A stretch of DNA of 64,000 nt from Aurifilum marmelostoma (GCA_027559495.1 JAMXSV010000023.1:1364001-1428000); one strand, 5' to 3'; counted from the first letter of the stretch, positions 34,808-48,998 are shown. Numbers and translations: made by a program. Notes: generated by a model from the sequence alone, not told the origin.

Positions 34808-37643
34808 CTTGTCCAAGGGTTGGAGTTGATGTAAAGTTTAGCCGTGGGAGATCAGAATGGTGTGTTTAGCTCGTCTTGTCTCTTTTTTTCCTTCTTCTTC
34901 TTCTTCTTTGCTTCTTCTTGACGAGACAGGCTGGCTTCCTTTCTTATATCAAGTCATTGGGCGGTGAAAGAAGATGAGAGGATGAGAAATGATAGCGCCG
35001 CTGAGTCTGGATATTAGAGACTTTGATTAGCTCCAGGAACTAGTTCCGGTGAGGCTGAATATGAGGCAAAAGATGCATGGGTTTGTGAAAAAGAAAAACA
35101 GTCTTTGACCAGATTCCCCGCCGAGCCTCTCACCAGCACGAGTGGGTCTGGCTTGCCGTAGTGCCAAATATACGAGTGAGACAGGACGAAGTAGGGTGCA
35201 GAAGGGGGAAAACGGCCAGGGATGAGGCTTCCAACTGGATTTGTTTCGCAGCACAGAGAAGCAAATGAGAAAGGACGAGGGGAAAGAGAGGTTGTGGCGG
35301 GCCTTACCCCTTGTCAGCTTGCTGCCGAGTTGCAGAGGCGAGGGACTGAGTCTCTGGGCATGTACAAGAGAGTAATGGATAGTCGCACCTGAAAAGAACA
35401 ACTGCCGAGTGATGTGGTTACCCCCTCGAAGAAGAAGAAGAAAACCCCAAGTTCTCACGCACCAGCCTGTTCGAGTTCAAAATCATGGGCCACAGGCACG
35501 GATCTGGCCTGTCTGTTCGCACGGGAGCTTGCTGCCGAGTCGGACGGGAGGGCGGACACCAAACACTGACCCTGGAAGGAAAGCTCAGGACGGATCGAGA
35601 CGAAGAGCTCCCCCTTTTCCTGGGAAATGTCTTTCTGGTTGAGAATACTGTCAGGCGAATGCGGTGGCGCACATGACCAACGACAGGTAGATTGATGATT
35701 TGCGTCTGCGAACAGACCTGGATCCGCGCCCAATAGCTGGGTGGATAGCACTGCTCCACAGACCAACCAGCTCGTCGTGATCAGTATCCCGGGAGTCGGG
35801 CGTCACGGACTTCTTTGTCTGCTGTGCGGCTGTGAAACATCGGAGAGCAGCTGCCCTGTTGCTCAGAGAGGCTGTTCCACGCCAGAATCCCCACCAACAG
35901 AGGACGGGCAGGACCACCACAGGAAGACCGACACTAGACAACCGAGAGGGATGAGAGAGAGGGGCAGCGAAGGAGGAGATGAGAGACCGTCAGATGTCCC
36001 AATACGATGGACAACCAGCGATTTTCGAGGCGTAGCCGCTGGCGGACAGGGGGTGGTCAATCAGACCAACGTGTGCTCCCCGCCTGGTAGTCGTATATGG
36101 GGTGTTGTATGACCGAAAGAGGCGTGGTGGCCCGAGGTGAGGACGGTGAAGGGCGTCGGTTGTGATGCACAGAGCCTTGTAGACCCAGGGCCACGGAATT
36201 CGGTGCAAAGCCTTCTCCAGGGGATGAGGGCCCGATCGATTGCCAGATGTCGTTCACCCGTCTTCGAACGGACGTCCAATCAGTCGTCTTCCACCAAGAT
36301 CGTCCAGCAGGCGCGATAGGTGCGGAATGCAGGACCGACACGTGGGGCAGAGATTGAGGATAATACAAAATCGAGTCCAAGAGCGGTCTTATGCGAGACG
36401 GCAGGTCCTGGTGGCTACGTGAAGTCGCCACTGCTTGTCACTTGTCGTAGGTGCCGTGACTTTTTGGACGGGAGAGGGGAAAGCAAACTGCAGAAAAAGA
36501 GGAGGCACGGTGTCCTGCAGCCAGGGAGTGCGCCAGCAAGGTCTGATTTGACAGTTGTGCTGCAGGGGACAAAAAACCGCCTTGGCGAGATGCGACGAAC
36601 CCGGAGCTCAGGATTGATCAAGACCAAGACCACGAGGAATTGGTCTCCGGCGAGAGGGGGGAGAATAAGGTGTGAAGATCGTGAAGAGGAAATCTGAATT
36701 GGGCTGCGCGAGGAAACATCTAATGTATGTATGTAAGGGGTGTGTGAAATAGACCCGTCTCTCTCTCTCTGTGTGTACGTACAGATGCTCCCGTGTCGGT
36801 GTTAGTGATGAGGACCCTAGGCCGCGCAGAGAGAGGGCCGCTGGCTACCCTTGCTCTGAGCCTATGCAAAGTAGTGGAGATGCAGAGAGACAGAGACAGA
36901 GCCCCCGGTGCGCACGCCCCGTAATATGATGTGTGGAAGACTGCAAGGCAGGTGAAGGCAGAGGGATGGGGGGGGGGGTCAGAGGTGCAGATCTGGCAGG
37001 GTTCTGAGAGAGGAACGGGATTTGTATCTTGTATGCGGTATGCAAGTAGCAAAAGCAATAATGTAGCGACGAGGCTAACGAGAACTGATGGCTGTGTCTG
37101 GGCGAGCTGAGGGAGGCAGATGCAGTGGTAGGCCGCAGAACAACCCAGAGCCAAGGTTCAACCGCACCGTGTGCTTGAGAGATATTGACCGACCAAGCTA
37201 GCTCCAGCTTGCGACGCCCTCTTGTGAACTGGGGGATGTGGCTGGTCAAAGACGTATTTTACATGGTACTATAGTACGTCGAGATTGAGTAGATGTGTGG
37301 GGACGGCGGAAGCTGATCGAAGGCGTCGCCACGCACGCGGGTCTGTAGATACAGTAAGAGAGCACCGCTTGCAAGTATCTTGCGCGTATCCCAGGGCGCA
37401 GGCCGGCCGTGAGTCGCACCGTGGGTGGGGAGGGAAAAGCAACGGAGAGTAGCTTTGGGGGGAACATAGCGAGGGCGTCTTGTACCTCTAGCGTGATTCA
37501 GGCGCATGTCTCTGTCTCTTTCTTCTTGTTCTTTTTCCTCCCTCTCCTCTTGGTCCAGCCCATCCACCCGAAGGGGGGCGGTCGTTCTGGGCAAGGGCTG
37601 GGGAGTTTGGGGGGGGGGGGCACAGTATGATCCCGAGCTCGAT

Positions 37644-37993
37644 GTACTATGGTACCATGAGCTGGAGGCTAGACACATCCCAAGGATCGCCGAGGAGAAC
37701 GGGAGATGAGCGTGATGACCTTGCACCGGACCCTCCCCCATGGTCTGTCCTGCAATGGACCAACCAGGGAGTATTACCAAGAAGCTTGCATTCTGCAGCT
37801 GGTTGACAGTCATGCGCCATGTGAGTGGACGGAAGAGGTCGATGAGGAAACGTGGGCTCTACCGTAGTACACCTTGCTGCTGGTGCCGAAATGGAGAGGG
37901 AGGCGACTGGACCCGTCGGCGGGAGTTGCAAAATCTTGCATGGTACATACTACATAGTACGTAGTAGTATGTATCACCATGGTACCATAGTAC
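37644..37993. repeat. 15-bp perfect inverted repeat, 320 bp apart
   Basis: GTACTATGGTACCAT at 37644-37658 is the exact reverse complement of ATGGTACCATAGTAC at 37979-37993. A one-mismatch copy lies at 37263-37277 and another at 46385-46399. The arms resemble termini of a small palindromic element, but I see no clear target-site duplication. Confidence 0.6.
37940..37980. repeat. Hairpin-forming palindrome
   Basis: TACATACTAC (37944-37953) and GTAGTATGTA (37964-37973) form a perfect 10-bp stem with a 10-base loop, and ATGG/CCAT on the outside can extend it across a three-base bulge. Function unknown. Confidence 0.65.
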
Positions 37994-40900
37994 TCAAGGG
38001 AAGGGGGGGGGGGGCGTGTTGTTTGTCACCAGCGCGATGACAACAGGCCCCCCTCCCACCCCACCCCCCTCGACCTTATAGTCGGTGACATCCACAGTCT
38101 ATCTGTGTGACCAGCGACCCGTCGAGCCTCCAGCGCGGCAGCTCAACAGCGCGTGCGTATGCGTGAGGCTAGGCAGAAGAAGAGGGGGGGGGGGGGGCGG
38201 GTGGAATAATACCAGTTCTTTTTTTCTTTCCTTTTCTTTCTGTTCGTTACATCAGAAAGAAGGGTTGTAACAAGAATCTAGAAGGCGACGTCGCACATTG
38301 AGGCCAACAGCTTTACAAGCTTGTTCGATGCGATGCGATACGACCAGAGTACCTGGGCTTGACATTGCCGTTGACCGCCTTAACATGCGTGGTGAAGTTG
38401 CATTCGAAGGCGAACCCGGTCTCGCTAGGCGACGTGCCAATCAATCCGTGGATACACGTTCACATCCCGCCTTTGTTCAGCGTAATAGCAAGGCGACTCG
38501 TCTGCCTCGGAGGGGAAGGGCCTGAAAAGGGGTTCCATAGCGCTCATGGTATCCCAAGAGACCAGCCAGAGCGCCCGGAACCAAGCACTTTTCTCCTTCT
38601 CATGGTAGGGAACCTCGAGGCCGTGGAAAGCTCGCCGTGCTCTGCGAACAACCTGAAAATGTTGGACGTTGGCATTGGCAAGAATGGCAATCGACAAGTT
38701 TAGGGATGTGTCAATGGTGCCCCTGTCACGACAAGGGTCAGTGGGTGGAGGAACTATGCCGGATTAGAGTCGTGATGAGACCCCTGGGCCGGGCGACGAG
38801 GGTGTGGATACCTTGTGATTCATTCCTTGGGAACCGTGGTACTCTAGTGCGCTGACAGGCTGCACGGACTGAATGGTGAGGGAGCTTTGGGTGCACAGTA
38901 TGCGATACCCAGCCAGGTACCGTCAGAGGAGGACGAGGACAAGGAGCACAGGACACACCCACCCCCTCTCTCTCCCCCCTGCGCTGCCCTCCCCTCAGTC
39001 CCCTCGGTGGGCTCGTCATGTCTAGGTTGGGCGCAAGATTTCGGCTGCCGCTGCCGGCGAGAAGTGAGTGATCGTGTTGCTTGTCGCACGGGTTGCATTT
39101 ATCATCATGGGGAGTGCCGTCGCACATTCGACAGGATACGGAGTGGGGATTCAGGCATCTAGGCACCGACTTAGTATGCAGTTACCGGCGCGTACAATAG
39201 TGAGCATCGCACAGCTGAGGCTCGGTTTATCGTCAGTTCTCGGCAGGTCATGATGGCGTCCCTGGCTGAGATGATGTGACTCGGTTAGAATCTCGACGTT
39301 ATTGATTTTGATGATGGCGGGTGGTTGGTGGAGGTGGCGGTGTCGTCGATCCAGTGCCTTGCTTTTTCTTGGACTTTTCCTTTTCCTTTCCTTCCCCCCC
39401 CCCCCCTCTTCTCTGTTTTGTGGTTCCCTTCCTCTTTCTTTTCCCTCTCGCGCTCTTTCCCTGTTTCAAATCTTCTTCATTCTTCCTCCTTACCCCTTTC
39501 CCCTTTCTTTATCTTTTTTCTCTTGCCCAGGAGGAAGGAGAGAGGGGCTCCCAGGTAAGGCAAGGGCACGAGAAGTTCTCCATAGGCCCTGCCTCTTCCC
39601 ACAGCTCCCACTGATGCTAAGATTGGGCTCGGGAGAGAGTGGGCCTTGCGAGGCCTGTAGTACATACAAACTAGTCCTTGGTAGGGCAATCGCTGGTTTT
39701 GATCCCGCTGCTTCGTACTTGCCGTGTCACACTGTCACCCGCAGACTCCCCCCAACAGAAAAATTCACAGCCAAGGGCCACGGCTCTCGCTGAATGACGC
39801 ATTTGAACAGTGAGACGGCTGAAGGGTTGATACAGATAGCTTACGATGTTCTTCTTCCTTCTCTTTTTTCCTAGGGGCATGAGACTTTGATGATGATCCC
39901 TAGGTATGTACCATAGTATAGTAGGATTGAAAGCATGGATTATAGCGGAGACTACAGTATACATAGTACAAGTTGGCCTTGATACACAAAGATTTGGTAG
40001 GGATCTCCTCCTGCCCTGTAAGTGAGTCTCAATTTCTAGACCATGGGGAGGGGAGTGTGCCTGCCAACACAAGTCCTCGCACAGGGATGGGGCGTCAGTC
40101 TTACCGAGTGATTACGTTACTACTTCGTGGTAGACATTAACCCTGTTGCTCCTCTCCCCCTCCCGTCTCTTTCTCATACAGGTCATTGACGTCCGCCCCG
40201 GTTTTCCATTCCGCCCGCAAGGGATCTCGGACAGCTCTATCCTCCCTGCAATCCCAGCGAAACCCTTCACCTCGATCCGACCATCCTCACCACCGACAGC
40301 TCCTCCCGCTTCCTACCACAAAAGGTCTAGCCAGGCTTCTGCCCATCCCGTAACATTCCAGCAGAGGGCGGAAAAAGATGATGGTCTAATCGTGACGAGA
40401 CCGCGTGCCCAGCTCCTCCCGTAGAGTCAACGCACGAGGGAGAGAGAGAGACAACCACACACAGGCACAAGAGGAAAACGGGATAAAGATGGCTGCATTA
40501 CACACAACGGCGGTCTCCTTCTTGCAGCAGTCAATGTCCTCCTCCGAACCGCCCTCTCCGGTGGGTCGGCCGGCCAACTGATCTCGATTGGACCTTTGAC
40601 AAGTCACAAAACCAAACAGGCAAGGCGACAAGAGAGGGCACGATATATCCACACAACCCCATCGGTGTGCCACTACGCCGTCTTGTTCAATATACAAGAC
40701 CCTGTGCTGGTTGGCTGGGACGCGGCTACGGCCACGATCACAACCATACTGTCAGCGCGGAAGATCCCACCCTTATACCGCACAGCAGCCGGGCAGCCTA
40801 ACATGTCACATGAGCTGTCACAAAAGCCGGCCCTGAAGAATCTTCCAGCAAGACCGGAATACCCTCGATAGGCTTAGCGCTGGAGCACCGGACCGACACT

Positions 40901-40999
40901 GGATAGACCATTCTGGCCAATCTCGCAGAAGTCTACCGGATGGTATTCCTGTTCCCTCACCCCAAGGCCGGTGGCGGATGAAAACCACTGCATCCGCGG

Positions 41000-43900
41000 A
41001 TGAGAAAAAGCAAGTACATAGTACTATGTAGATTGTGCTCATCATCGACTCCACAACGGGGGCGGGAGGGGAAAGAGTGGGGGGGCTCATCTATGAGCCA
41101 GTCGCAACTCGCCCAAGCTCGCCTGCAGTAATCACTTACAAGTAATAAGGTCGAATCGGCTTTTGCTTCGAGACATTTCAAAAGTATACAAATCCCAGGG
41201 TCTTTAGCGATGCCGGATCCAGCTCGCTGCAGCTTCCAGGATCACGGTCAGCATGGGCTCACACCACCCACACCAGCGTCGATGACCACACCACGCGGTA
41301 CCTATGGTACATGGTCTGCGCAGCAGGAAGATTCTGGATTGAACCTGGACAGTCAGGGCTGCTCGAGCGACCGAGTGGCATCTCCCGCATAATCTTGCAT
41401 GAACAGCAGCACCAGTGCTCCTCACTTCAAGGGATGCCGTCAGCATACTGGGGGTTAGAGGGGTCAGCTGGGGAAGCACGCAATGCAGCTGGCCGTGCCT
41501 GTCTGACTGATCTGCGAGGGCTTCTCCTACTTCCTCATCTGGATCAACCCAGGCTTTTCAGATCCCGAAACTCTACGAGAAACTGTTCCATGTCGCCTCG
41601 CCAGAAGCATCTCTCGACATGCTCCTGGGTTTTTTCTCCCTCCTTCTATTTTCTGGCCGGACTCTCATACCACACTCGTGCACATCAGGTCTCGTATGGT
41701 CAACGCTAAACATGCGGCATGCGTCGTTGGTTCGGTGATAGTCATGGCGGCGTCGGCTCCAAACACCTCACCTGATGAGCGTCTCCAGCTTTCCTCCCTG
41801 GATCGACTGCCTGAGGTCCAACACAATTTGCCTCCAATCGCATCTCGTTAGGCAGATGGTACAAGTTCGACCGGTCTACCCCCAGCAACTCGACGACGAT
41901 TGCTCAGTTCGCGGGAGCAGACGCTTGTGCCGTGATGATGGTATTTGTTGTTTGGTTACGACTCAAAAACGTCGTGAACCTCTTGGCTATTCGTCCCAAG
42001 TCTCGTCAAGAGCAGCTGAGGAAGCCCATACCCGATGAACCCAATCAAAGAAACAGCCATCAGGGTCGCCGGCACTCATTTATCACTTGGGTGCTTTAGC
42101 GGCTCGGAAACTGCCGAGATCCTGCGAGTCAGCAGCTCGACGTCCCGTTGGTGTTTCACTCCTCACCGGCCCAACCTAAAAAATTCCGACGATACCGCAT
42201 CAGTCCTCACCGGTATCAATAGCTTCACTTGGCCTGACCATCCCGCCCTGCAAGGAACAAGACACAGGAGGATGCCACATACCACGTCCGTCATGTGTCA
42301 CCGCTGCACCCGCTGACAGGCGCAACCAAACTGTCGGGATCGCCCACACACCCTGCCAGCCTGCTTACCCATTATCGCTCGACTGCCGATGCGATGAGAG
42401 AGAGTCGAGCCTGGCCCACGTGTCTGGTCGCTCCCGACGAAGCACGCCAGAACATCTCGGATCGACCCGTCTGGGGAGTGAAGACATGCCCTAATCAGCA
42501 ACGATGGAACCCCAGTGGTTATGTGCTCCCTACATTCCTGTGAGCGAATCGGACATTGCATATCCACCCGACTTCCGACAGCAATCATGATGGTGGTGAT
42601 TGTTGCGGCGGTACAGGGCATACTGTTAGCTCGGACTGCTGGCGAAGACTGCCGCGTAGCGCTTCGACTATGACTTGCAACCTGTCCCCAGTCAGGCAGC
42701 ACATGGCTTGTTCTGGCAGGGCGCACGAGCACAGCCTTGGTTGGGTTCTTGAAACAGTGCCTCCTCTGAACAGTCAACATTGGGTTAGGCCACCACGCAC
42801 CCTCCTCAGTCATTCCCACATTTAGCCAAGGTCGGACGTCCTGGTAGATCTTCCCGAATTGCCCGACTTTTGCATGGCGTGGCATCTGGATGGACCCCAC
42901 CCTCTGTCATAACCCACCCAGCCTCTAGCGGTAAGAGTGCTGTGGGCCGATTTAATGGAGGCTCCCAGGGCCTTTCGAGTACAATGCGACCCTTCTTCCA
43001 AGCGAGTCCGGCCTAGGCTGTCTGCTGTCTCTTTGAGCGCTTGGACCACAAACTGGTCTTATGATGCGGTGAGACTGTTGTTGGCTCCATGGGATCGTGG
43101 CCAGAGAGGCCGAACATGGCCATTTTGATTGGTCTGCTCTAGAAAGTGGAACATTCCACAACTGAGGGCCCCAACGTTGCACCATGACCCAGTTTTCCTG
43201 TCAAAGGCGGGTGGGAGCAGCGGACACCTCGAGAAACCCTGATCCTTTCAGAGGTCACACTTTAAGGGCTTGAGTCCAGTGTATCCTCGACCCAAGAAGC
43301 TGACCTCTATCTGGCCGCCTGCTGCCACACAGAGAACTCCTCTGTCTCCGCGAAGAAGTTCGACACATTAAGGCGCCTGCAAATTTCGTTGCGATGCGAC
43401 TACGGTGTGAGTGAGACATAGATCGCAGGTCACCAGCGGTGCTCGCGGTGCTTGTGTAGTACGATGGCATCAATTTCCCGAGGTAGAGCAAGCCGTCGCC
43501 GTCCCCCCCTCTCTCCAGTCAATCGCGAGGTATATGTCACTGTGAAGTTGGCGTACACAAGACCAGCCACGCAACGTTCTGTTGGGAGGATCTTGTCGGC
43601 AGGGGCCAAGGAATTGAAGTGTCGCTGGACACTGCGCTGTTCTGGCTAGAATCTCACAGGGTACTGTTGTACATGAACAAAGCCCTGAAGAATCGGGTTC
43701 CAGAATCTCCAATGCAGGAACGCCACCAGAGTACTGATAGTCGAGGCACGACGAAAACCTGGTGCTACATTGCACGATGGCCAGATCTTGATTGGGACGA
43801 TCACTGCCAGAAATATCATCCGTCAACGAAGTCTCCCGAGGTATACATAGCTGGATCGGGCCCGGAAGAGATAAAAGCTACCAAGAGCTATCAACATATC

Positions 43901-45300
43901 AACCCTCTTCAGTGTACTCAGCCTGAGTTACACGGCGTCTCACTGCGTGGTCGATACAGAGACGCGTGGTCGTGTGTTATGAAAGTGACCCAACAGAGGA
44001 CCAAAATCTCACGATATTTCCAATAGATTTGAGGTTCAACACGATGTTCTCCTCTCGACTAGATACTCTTGACACCACAAGGGTGACATCTCACAACATG
44101 CTCTCGGAGCATTTATGGATGCGATGCTGTCGGTCACGGCCTGAGTACATTTATAGGGCCGCTTCTTCATGTTCGCTTTCTCCGAGGTCTGGGCTGCCGT
44201 ACCATACTGGGGGATGGTAGACGTCCACCTCAAGTCTGCAGGGATGTTGACGGCACTGAAAGGTACCTTTGCACAGCTGGCCACGGCGATGAGCACCTGC
44301 GAGCCACATTTGGCGGTGAGGCCGCCTGCCATGCCCATGGAATTGAATGTCGCTTTCATCTCATTCTTAAAAACCCAGCAGTGTCCGAGAAACGTGCGCA
44401 TGGGCTGAGTCAATCGGGTGAATGTCTCGAGCGACGACCAGGGCGCGTGCAGAAAGATGTCATGGCCACACCAGCAAGTTGCAAGACTTGGCGCAATAGC
44501 CAGTTGTCAAGCTCAGCCCCTCATTGCCAAGGGATATTCTGCGACCGTACACAATACACATCAGACTCTTTCGGAGCCGGAGGAGTCAACTCGAAGGCCC
44601 GCCTGCTAGAGGCAGCAGATCGACATGGTGGGCGGCGCCACATGTCTAGCAAAATGTCGCAAATGGAGATGTGGCAGGTCTACCGAGCCCAAATTGGATT
44701 GTTGCATCAAATCAGTGCTGCCTCCCCTAGATGTAGGACTGGTTCATGAAGTCCCAAGGGCCAACACGGCGCTCTGCCGTGTGACCTCGCCTCATCATCA
44801 ACACAAAGAGGAATGCGGCACTCTACATCCTCCTCACATTCAATTTTGTGGTACACCACTCAGGGTTTCGACATCAAACCTATCCCCACCAAGGAGACTA
44901 CAGTCTGCGCTGTCAACCGTTTGTTTTTGGGGACATATATCCCTACTTTTCCCTTTCGGCATCGAAGTTGTCTGACTAGTGTGTATTACACGTTTGTCGT
45001 CATCTCCCGGTGACGGCTGTCGTCGATGACCGACCAGGGGGTAGCGGTCCACTCCCACGCGGTACCTGGTATCCACCGTGAGAAATGGGCTGAGGATCGT
45101 CACTAGAGGCTCCGTGTCAGTCAAGCGACCATGATCGTGACCTGTGGAATGACAGGCTGGATGGCGCGGGTGTGACATGCTGGAATCCCGTCCGATCCCT
45201 TTTGCCGAGGAAGGCGTTCTCACACTGCTTACAAGCTTGTGATAGCAAGTCACGTACTTGCATGGTAACTTCGATGGGTTACATCTGCTGCCTGTAAGTA
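41000..45300. other. 4.3 kb block with no genes and little simple sequence
   Basis: Unlike its flanks this block has almost no long homopolymers or microsatellites, and its base composition looks more even. Many frames of 60-200 codons exist on both strands, none with a recognisable motif, continuous splicing pattern or convincing start. It might be a mutated old element or unannotated transcribed DNA. Confidence 0.4.
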
Positions 45301-45497
45301 GAGGATCTGCGAGCGCTACCTTTCAACGAATCTCCCTATACAATGAGAAGTCCATAAGTCAGGGTCCCTGATTCATACAGGGAGAGCGAAAAGTTGTTTA
45401 CATGGACGATGGGGACGCCGATCACGGGACAAAGCCATGGTACAGAACTCATGTGCCGTGGCATTAAATCTATGGTCCAGGATGGAGAGACACGGTC

Positions 45498-45533
<36 letters not shown>

Positions 45534-46438
45534 TGACAATAACAACAACAACCATCAGCACCATTTCTCGAATGCATGCAATCCTCTTGGCGTTTTCCCA
45601 AGACTATGGATGGGCAACTCTTGCCGGGCCACGCCGGATTGTCAACCCTCAGCTCCTCGCCCGCCTGGGAACGGAGGAATTTCGACCGAACCCCAGTGCG
45701 TAAAGTGCCTGAACCCACGTTCCACCTTTTCGGTGAATTAAATCTCACACTATCCCACACACAAACTTTGTGCCATCCATGATGCAGCACAGAAACAGGG
45801 ACTGCTGGGAATGGTGCGTGCTTCCTGCGCTGACCCTAGAGAAAGGAATAATAAAACAAAAGGAAGGTGGCTCGGTCCGCCAGGCGGCTATCGCAGATCT
45901 CGGTGACACGTAGCATGGAGACGAGTGAATTTCATTCTTTTTGGGCTCACGGAAGAGAAGAATGCGATGCCTCATACTGATCGCTACATCGTATTTCGAC
46001 CCTAACAGCTTTTTTTTTTTGGGGGGGGGGGAAAGGAGGGGGAGGGGCACGGCAGTTTCTGCATGCCGCAGTACTCCATGAAGGCAGCTGTGGACGCCAT
46101 GTTCGCCGGGCTCTTGATGTAATGTCTGTCTCGAGCGTTTCAAGTGGACAACACCGTTGATTCTTTCGCGTGTGCGGGCGCGGGGGGCTCGAGCCTGACT
46201 TCCCCGGTGGCTGGAGCTTGGAAGGGTGGGGAGGAGGCATATTCCAATCACCGGTGTCGTTTCTCACCGAGATTGTATGGAGTCTCTGCACAAGAAGTAG
46301 GTCTTGGTGGTGGACCTCGCTTAAGACCGTGGAGACAGCTGACGCGCTGTCTTCATACATTGTACTACTAATGTATGGAGTATTATGGTACCATAGTATA
46401 TGCAGTGATACATGGTTGAGATTGAGAAAGAGAAAGAG

Positions 46439-46442
<4 letters not shown>

Positions 46443-46472
<30 letters not shown>
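46443..46472. repeat. GA dinucleotide microsatellite
   Basis: About 15 uninterrupted GA units in non-coding DNA. Confidence 0.95.
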
Positions 46473-46478
<6 letters not shown>

Positions 46479-48957
46479 CACGAGGAGGGGCAGTAACCGA
46501 TTCGACTGCGACGAGCCTAAGCAGATGCAACGCTTGGTCCTGACGAAGGCCTCCTACTCCACCCATCCTTCCCTTGTGACAAAAGACCTTGTGGTACGGC
46601 AGCCCCAGCCCACAGCGCGACTCTGCAACCTACCCCTGGAATACAACATGGTAGACGCAACAGAGCAGCGTACGTGGTACAGTAAATTTTTTTTAATCTT
46701 TTTTTTTTTTTCATTAAAAAAAAACGACCCTCCTCTTCTTTGAGCAAAACCCGAGCCACGCGAGAGCAGGCGAATCCTCGGTTGAATTACCGAACTCACG
46801 CCACCCCCCACATCTGGCTGCGATCCTCCATATCCATCGGTCTCCACGCCGGATGAGCTGGGAGACCACCCCGACCCACCACCTGTACCGCAAGAAGCGA
46901 GGCGATGCGAGCCACTGGGAATCGAAACTTGACATTGCCTGCCCCCTCGCGCGCGCACATACCTGGTACACACACACCCACACCAACACCCACACCCATA
47001 CCCACCCCCTCTGACCAGAGACTGACTGGCCGACTACGGGGTCCAGGATCTCAAAAGGATACTATGGTACGTTTCAGTATGCAGGACGGAGCGCCGGTGT
47101 CGCTTTCTTACTTTTCCACGGCGCCGAAGCGTCTCTACAGTTCTCAGCCTCTCTAGCCTAGCCCAGAGAGAGAAAGTCAGAGAAGGAGGGAGAGAGAGAA
47201 TAGAGAGGAAGAGGGGGACGGGCGGGAGAAGACGATGTTCATAGAGGGACGGGGACTTTTATCCTGGCCCTTTCCCTCGCCTGAAACCCTTGATTCCAAA
47301 TTCCCTCATCGCTGTTGACGGCGTTTGAATCTATGCAGGCTCACTACCGCCCCCACCCTTTCTTCGTGCCCAAGTGGAATGAACTAGTTAGATACTCGGT
47401 CCCGGGTCATGAGATTGGTCATGTGGTGGTGGATGAGGAAGAAGAAGAAGAAGAAGAAGAGGATGTGGTGGAGCACTGAGAGCAAGAGAAGCCAGAGAAA
47501 AGGACACTAAAGATGATACACTGGCAAGTGCTGAGGGCAATATTGACTCTGTTTTCTTGCTCAACCTCTTTATCTCTCTCTTCTTCTTCCCAAAGAGAGA
47601 GAGAAAGAAAAGGAGGGGGGCAGGGGGCGAGGACATGACCTCCGGCGCCGACACCACCGCCGGAACAATGCACCTCAGCTTCCCCTAGTCTCAAGCAAAA
47701 GCAATCACGAAACCTTTTTCTTCTTTTCTTTTCCCCCGTGCCGTCCGACGTAACGCGCCAGCAAACCAGCTGATCTAAACATTGCTTTTTCTCTCGTCTT
47801 GTCCTTCCCGCCCCTCCCTCCTTCTTCTTCCTCCGCCTCTTCCAACCACTCAGCTGGCGTCCCGACGGCTCGCGCGCGGGCGAAAAGGGAGGCAGGTAGG
47901 CAAGCCACCTTTGCTGACCTTGCAATTTAATTTTTTTTTTTTTAATCTTTCCGCAGGTCGGTCTAAAGATGCCGCCCCAAACCAAACAATCGGGGAGGAG
48001 TGGGGGGCCGCACAACGTCTGAGCGAGGTCACTGGGGCGGACTACGTATCGACACGGCATACCAAGAGCAGACAAGCAAGCAAAAAAAAAAAAAAAAAAA
48101 GAAAGACGGAGTTGTTTTGCAAAAATGGACAGAAGAAGCACGAAAATAATTGAGACTCGATTTGCTTAGTGAATTTGGATCCTGCCTAGTTGTTGGTGTC
48201 CATCCCCCCCCCCCCCCCTCCTCTCTCAAGTCCCTCCCACCAAACTGCAAACTATCGGGGCTCTAGAAAAGGTCGTCTTCTCGACATCATCGTCATCCAC
48301 AACCACCACCACAACAACAACGACGCAACGCGGCACGGCACAAAACAAGCCCAGGTGATTGTGTGGCTGGCGATTTTTATTTATGTTAAACACACTGTCC
48401 GTGTCTCGCCGCTCCTAGCGTTCGCATGGCGCTGGCCGCCTTCCGCGGCCCTTGGGAGAGGGGCCGGGGGGGGGGGGGGAGCTTGATAAAGGAACAATAT
48501 GCTAAGACGCGCCGAGGAGGACGAGAGAAGGGGGGGGGGAGGGTGTGGTGAGAGGATTTAGTTGTTCGTTGGTGGCGGGTGGCGTCTCTTGGAAGGGGGC
48601 CACGGTGAGACGGGGCCGTCAGCATTTTGTACAACGCATCAGTCTTGGGGCGCGGATGAATTGATTGATTATTTCACTTATTTTATTTTTTTTTTCTTCT
48701 CTTCCTTTTACCTCCCTTTTACAACCCCCCTGTCCTGTCTGACCACTCCGCCGCCGCCACCACCACCCAACCCATCCAAGAGGAAATAGAACTAGAAAAG
48801 GACCGGGGGAAAAAGAGAGGAAGATCACGATAATCGGTGTCAAACCTTTTCTCTTTTCTCTTTTCCGCCTTCCCATGGGCTAAGCACCTGCCTGCCGGGC
48901 GTGGCGTCTGTGTCCCTTCGTTAGCCTTGGTGTATGCGTAAGATCCTATATGTAGGG

Positions 48958-48960
<3 letters not shown>

Positions 48961-48994
<34 letters not shown>
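48961..48994. repeat. TG dinucleotide microsatellite
   Basis: About 17 uninterrupted TG units directly after a G6 run; a second, C-interrupted TG array lies near 49181-49211. Confidence 0.95.

Positions 48995-48998
<4 letters not shown>

Larger units (their letters stand above)
34808..40999. other. Gene-free region upstream of the DUF2841 gene
   Basis: 6.2 kb with no supportable coding region. The proximal part must contain the DUF2841 promoter; the TTC-rich patch at about 34880-34915 is near its transcription start region. G or C runs of 12-14 bases occur at 37609-37620, 38003-38014, 38184-38197 and 39394-39406, and small palindromes built on GGTACC/AGTACT recur from 37.2 kb onward. Frames of 100-180 codons here are pyrimidine-driven or lack any signature. 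Confidence 0.5.

Noticed and set aside
39302..39793. 163-codon plus-strand frame with Phe/Leu/Pro-rich hydrophobic sequence
   Set aside because: Produced by a long pyrimidine tract; apparent hydrophobicity follows from TTC/CTT/CCC codons, with no signal peptide pattern or homology.
42298..42900. 200-codon minus-strand frame
   Set aside because: No recognisable motif, no good start context, several overlapping frames of similar length, and no splice partners.
47419..48141. 240-codon minus-strand frame
   Set aside because: Built from poly-Lys and poly-Ser generated by A/T and GAA/CTT repeats; no domain, and the surrounding DNA is low complexity.
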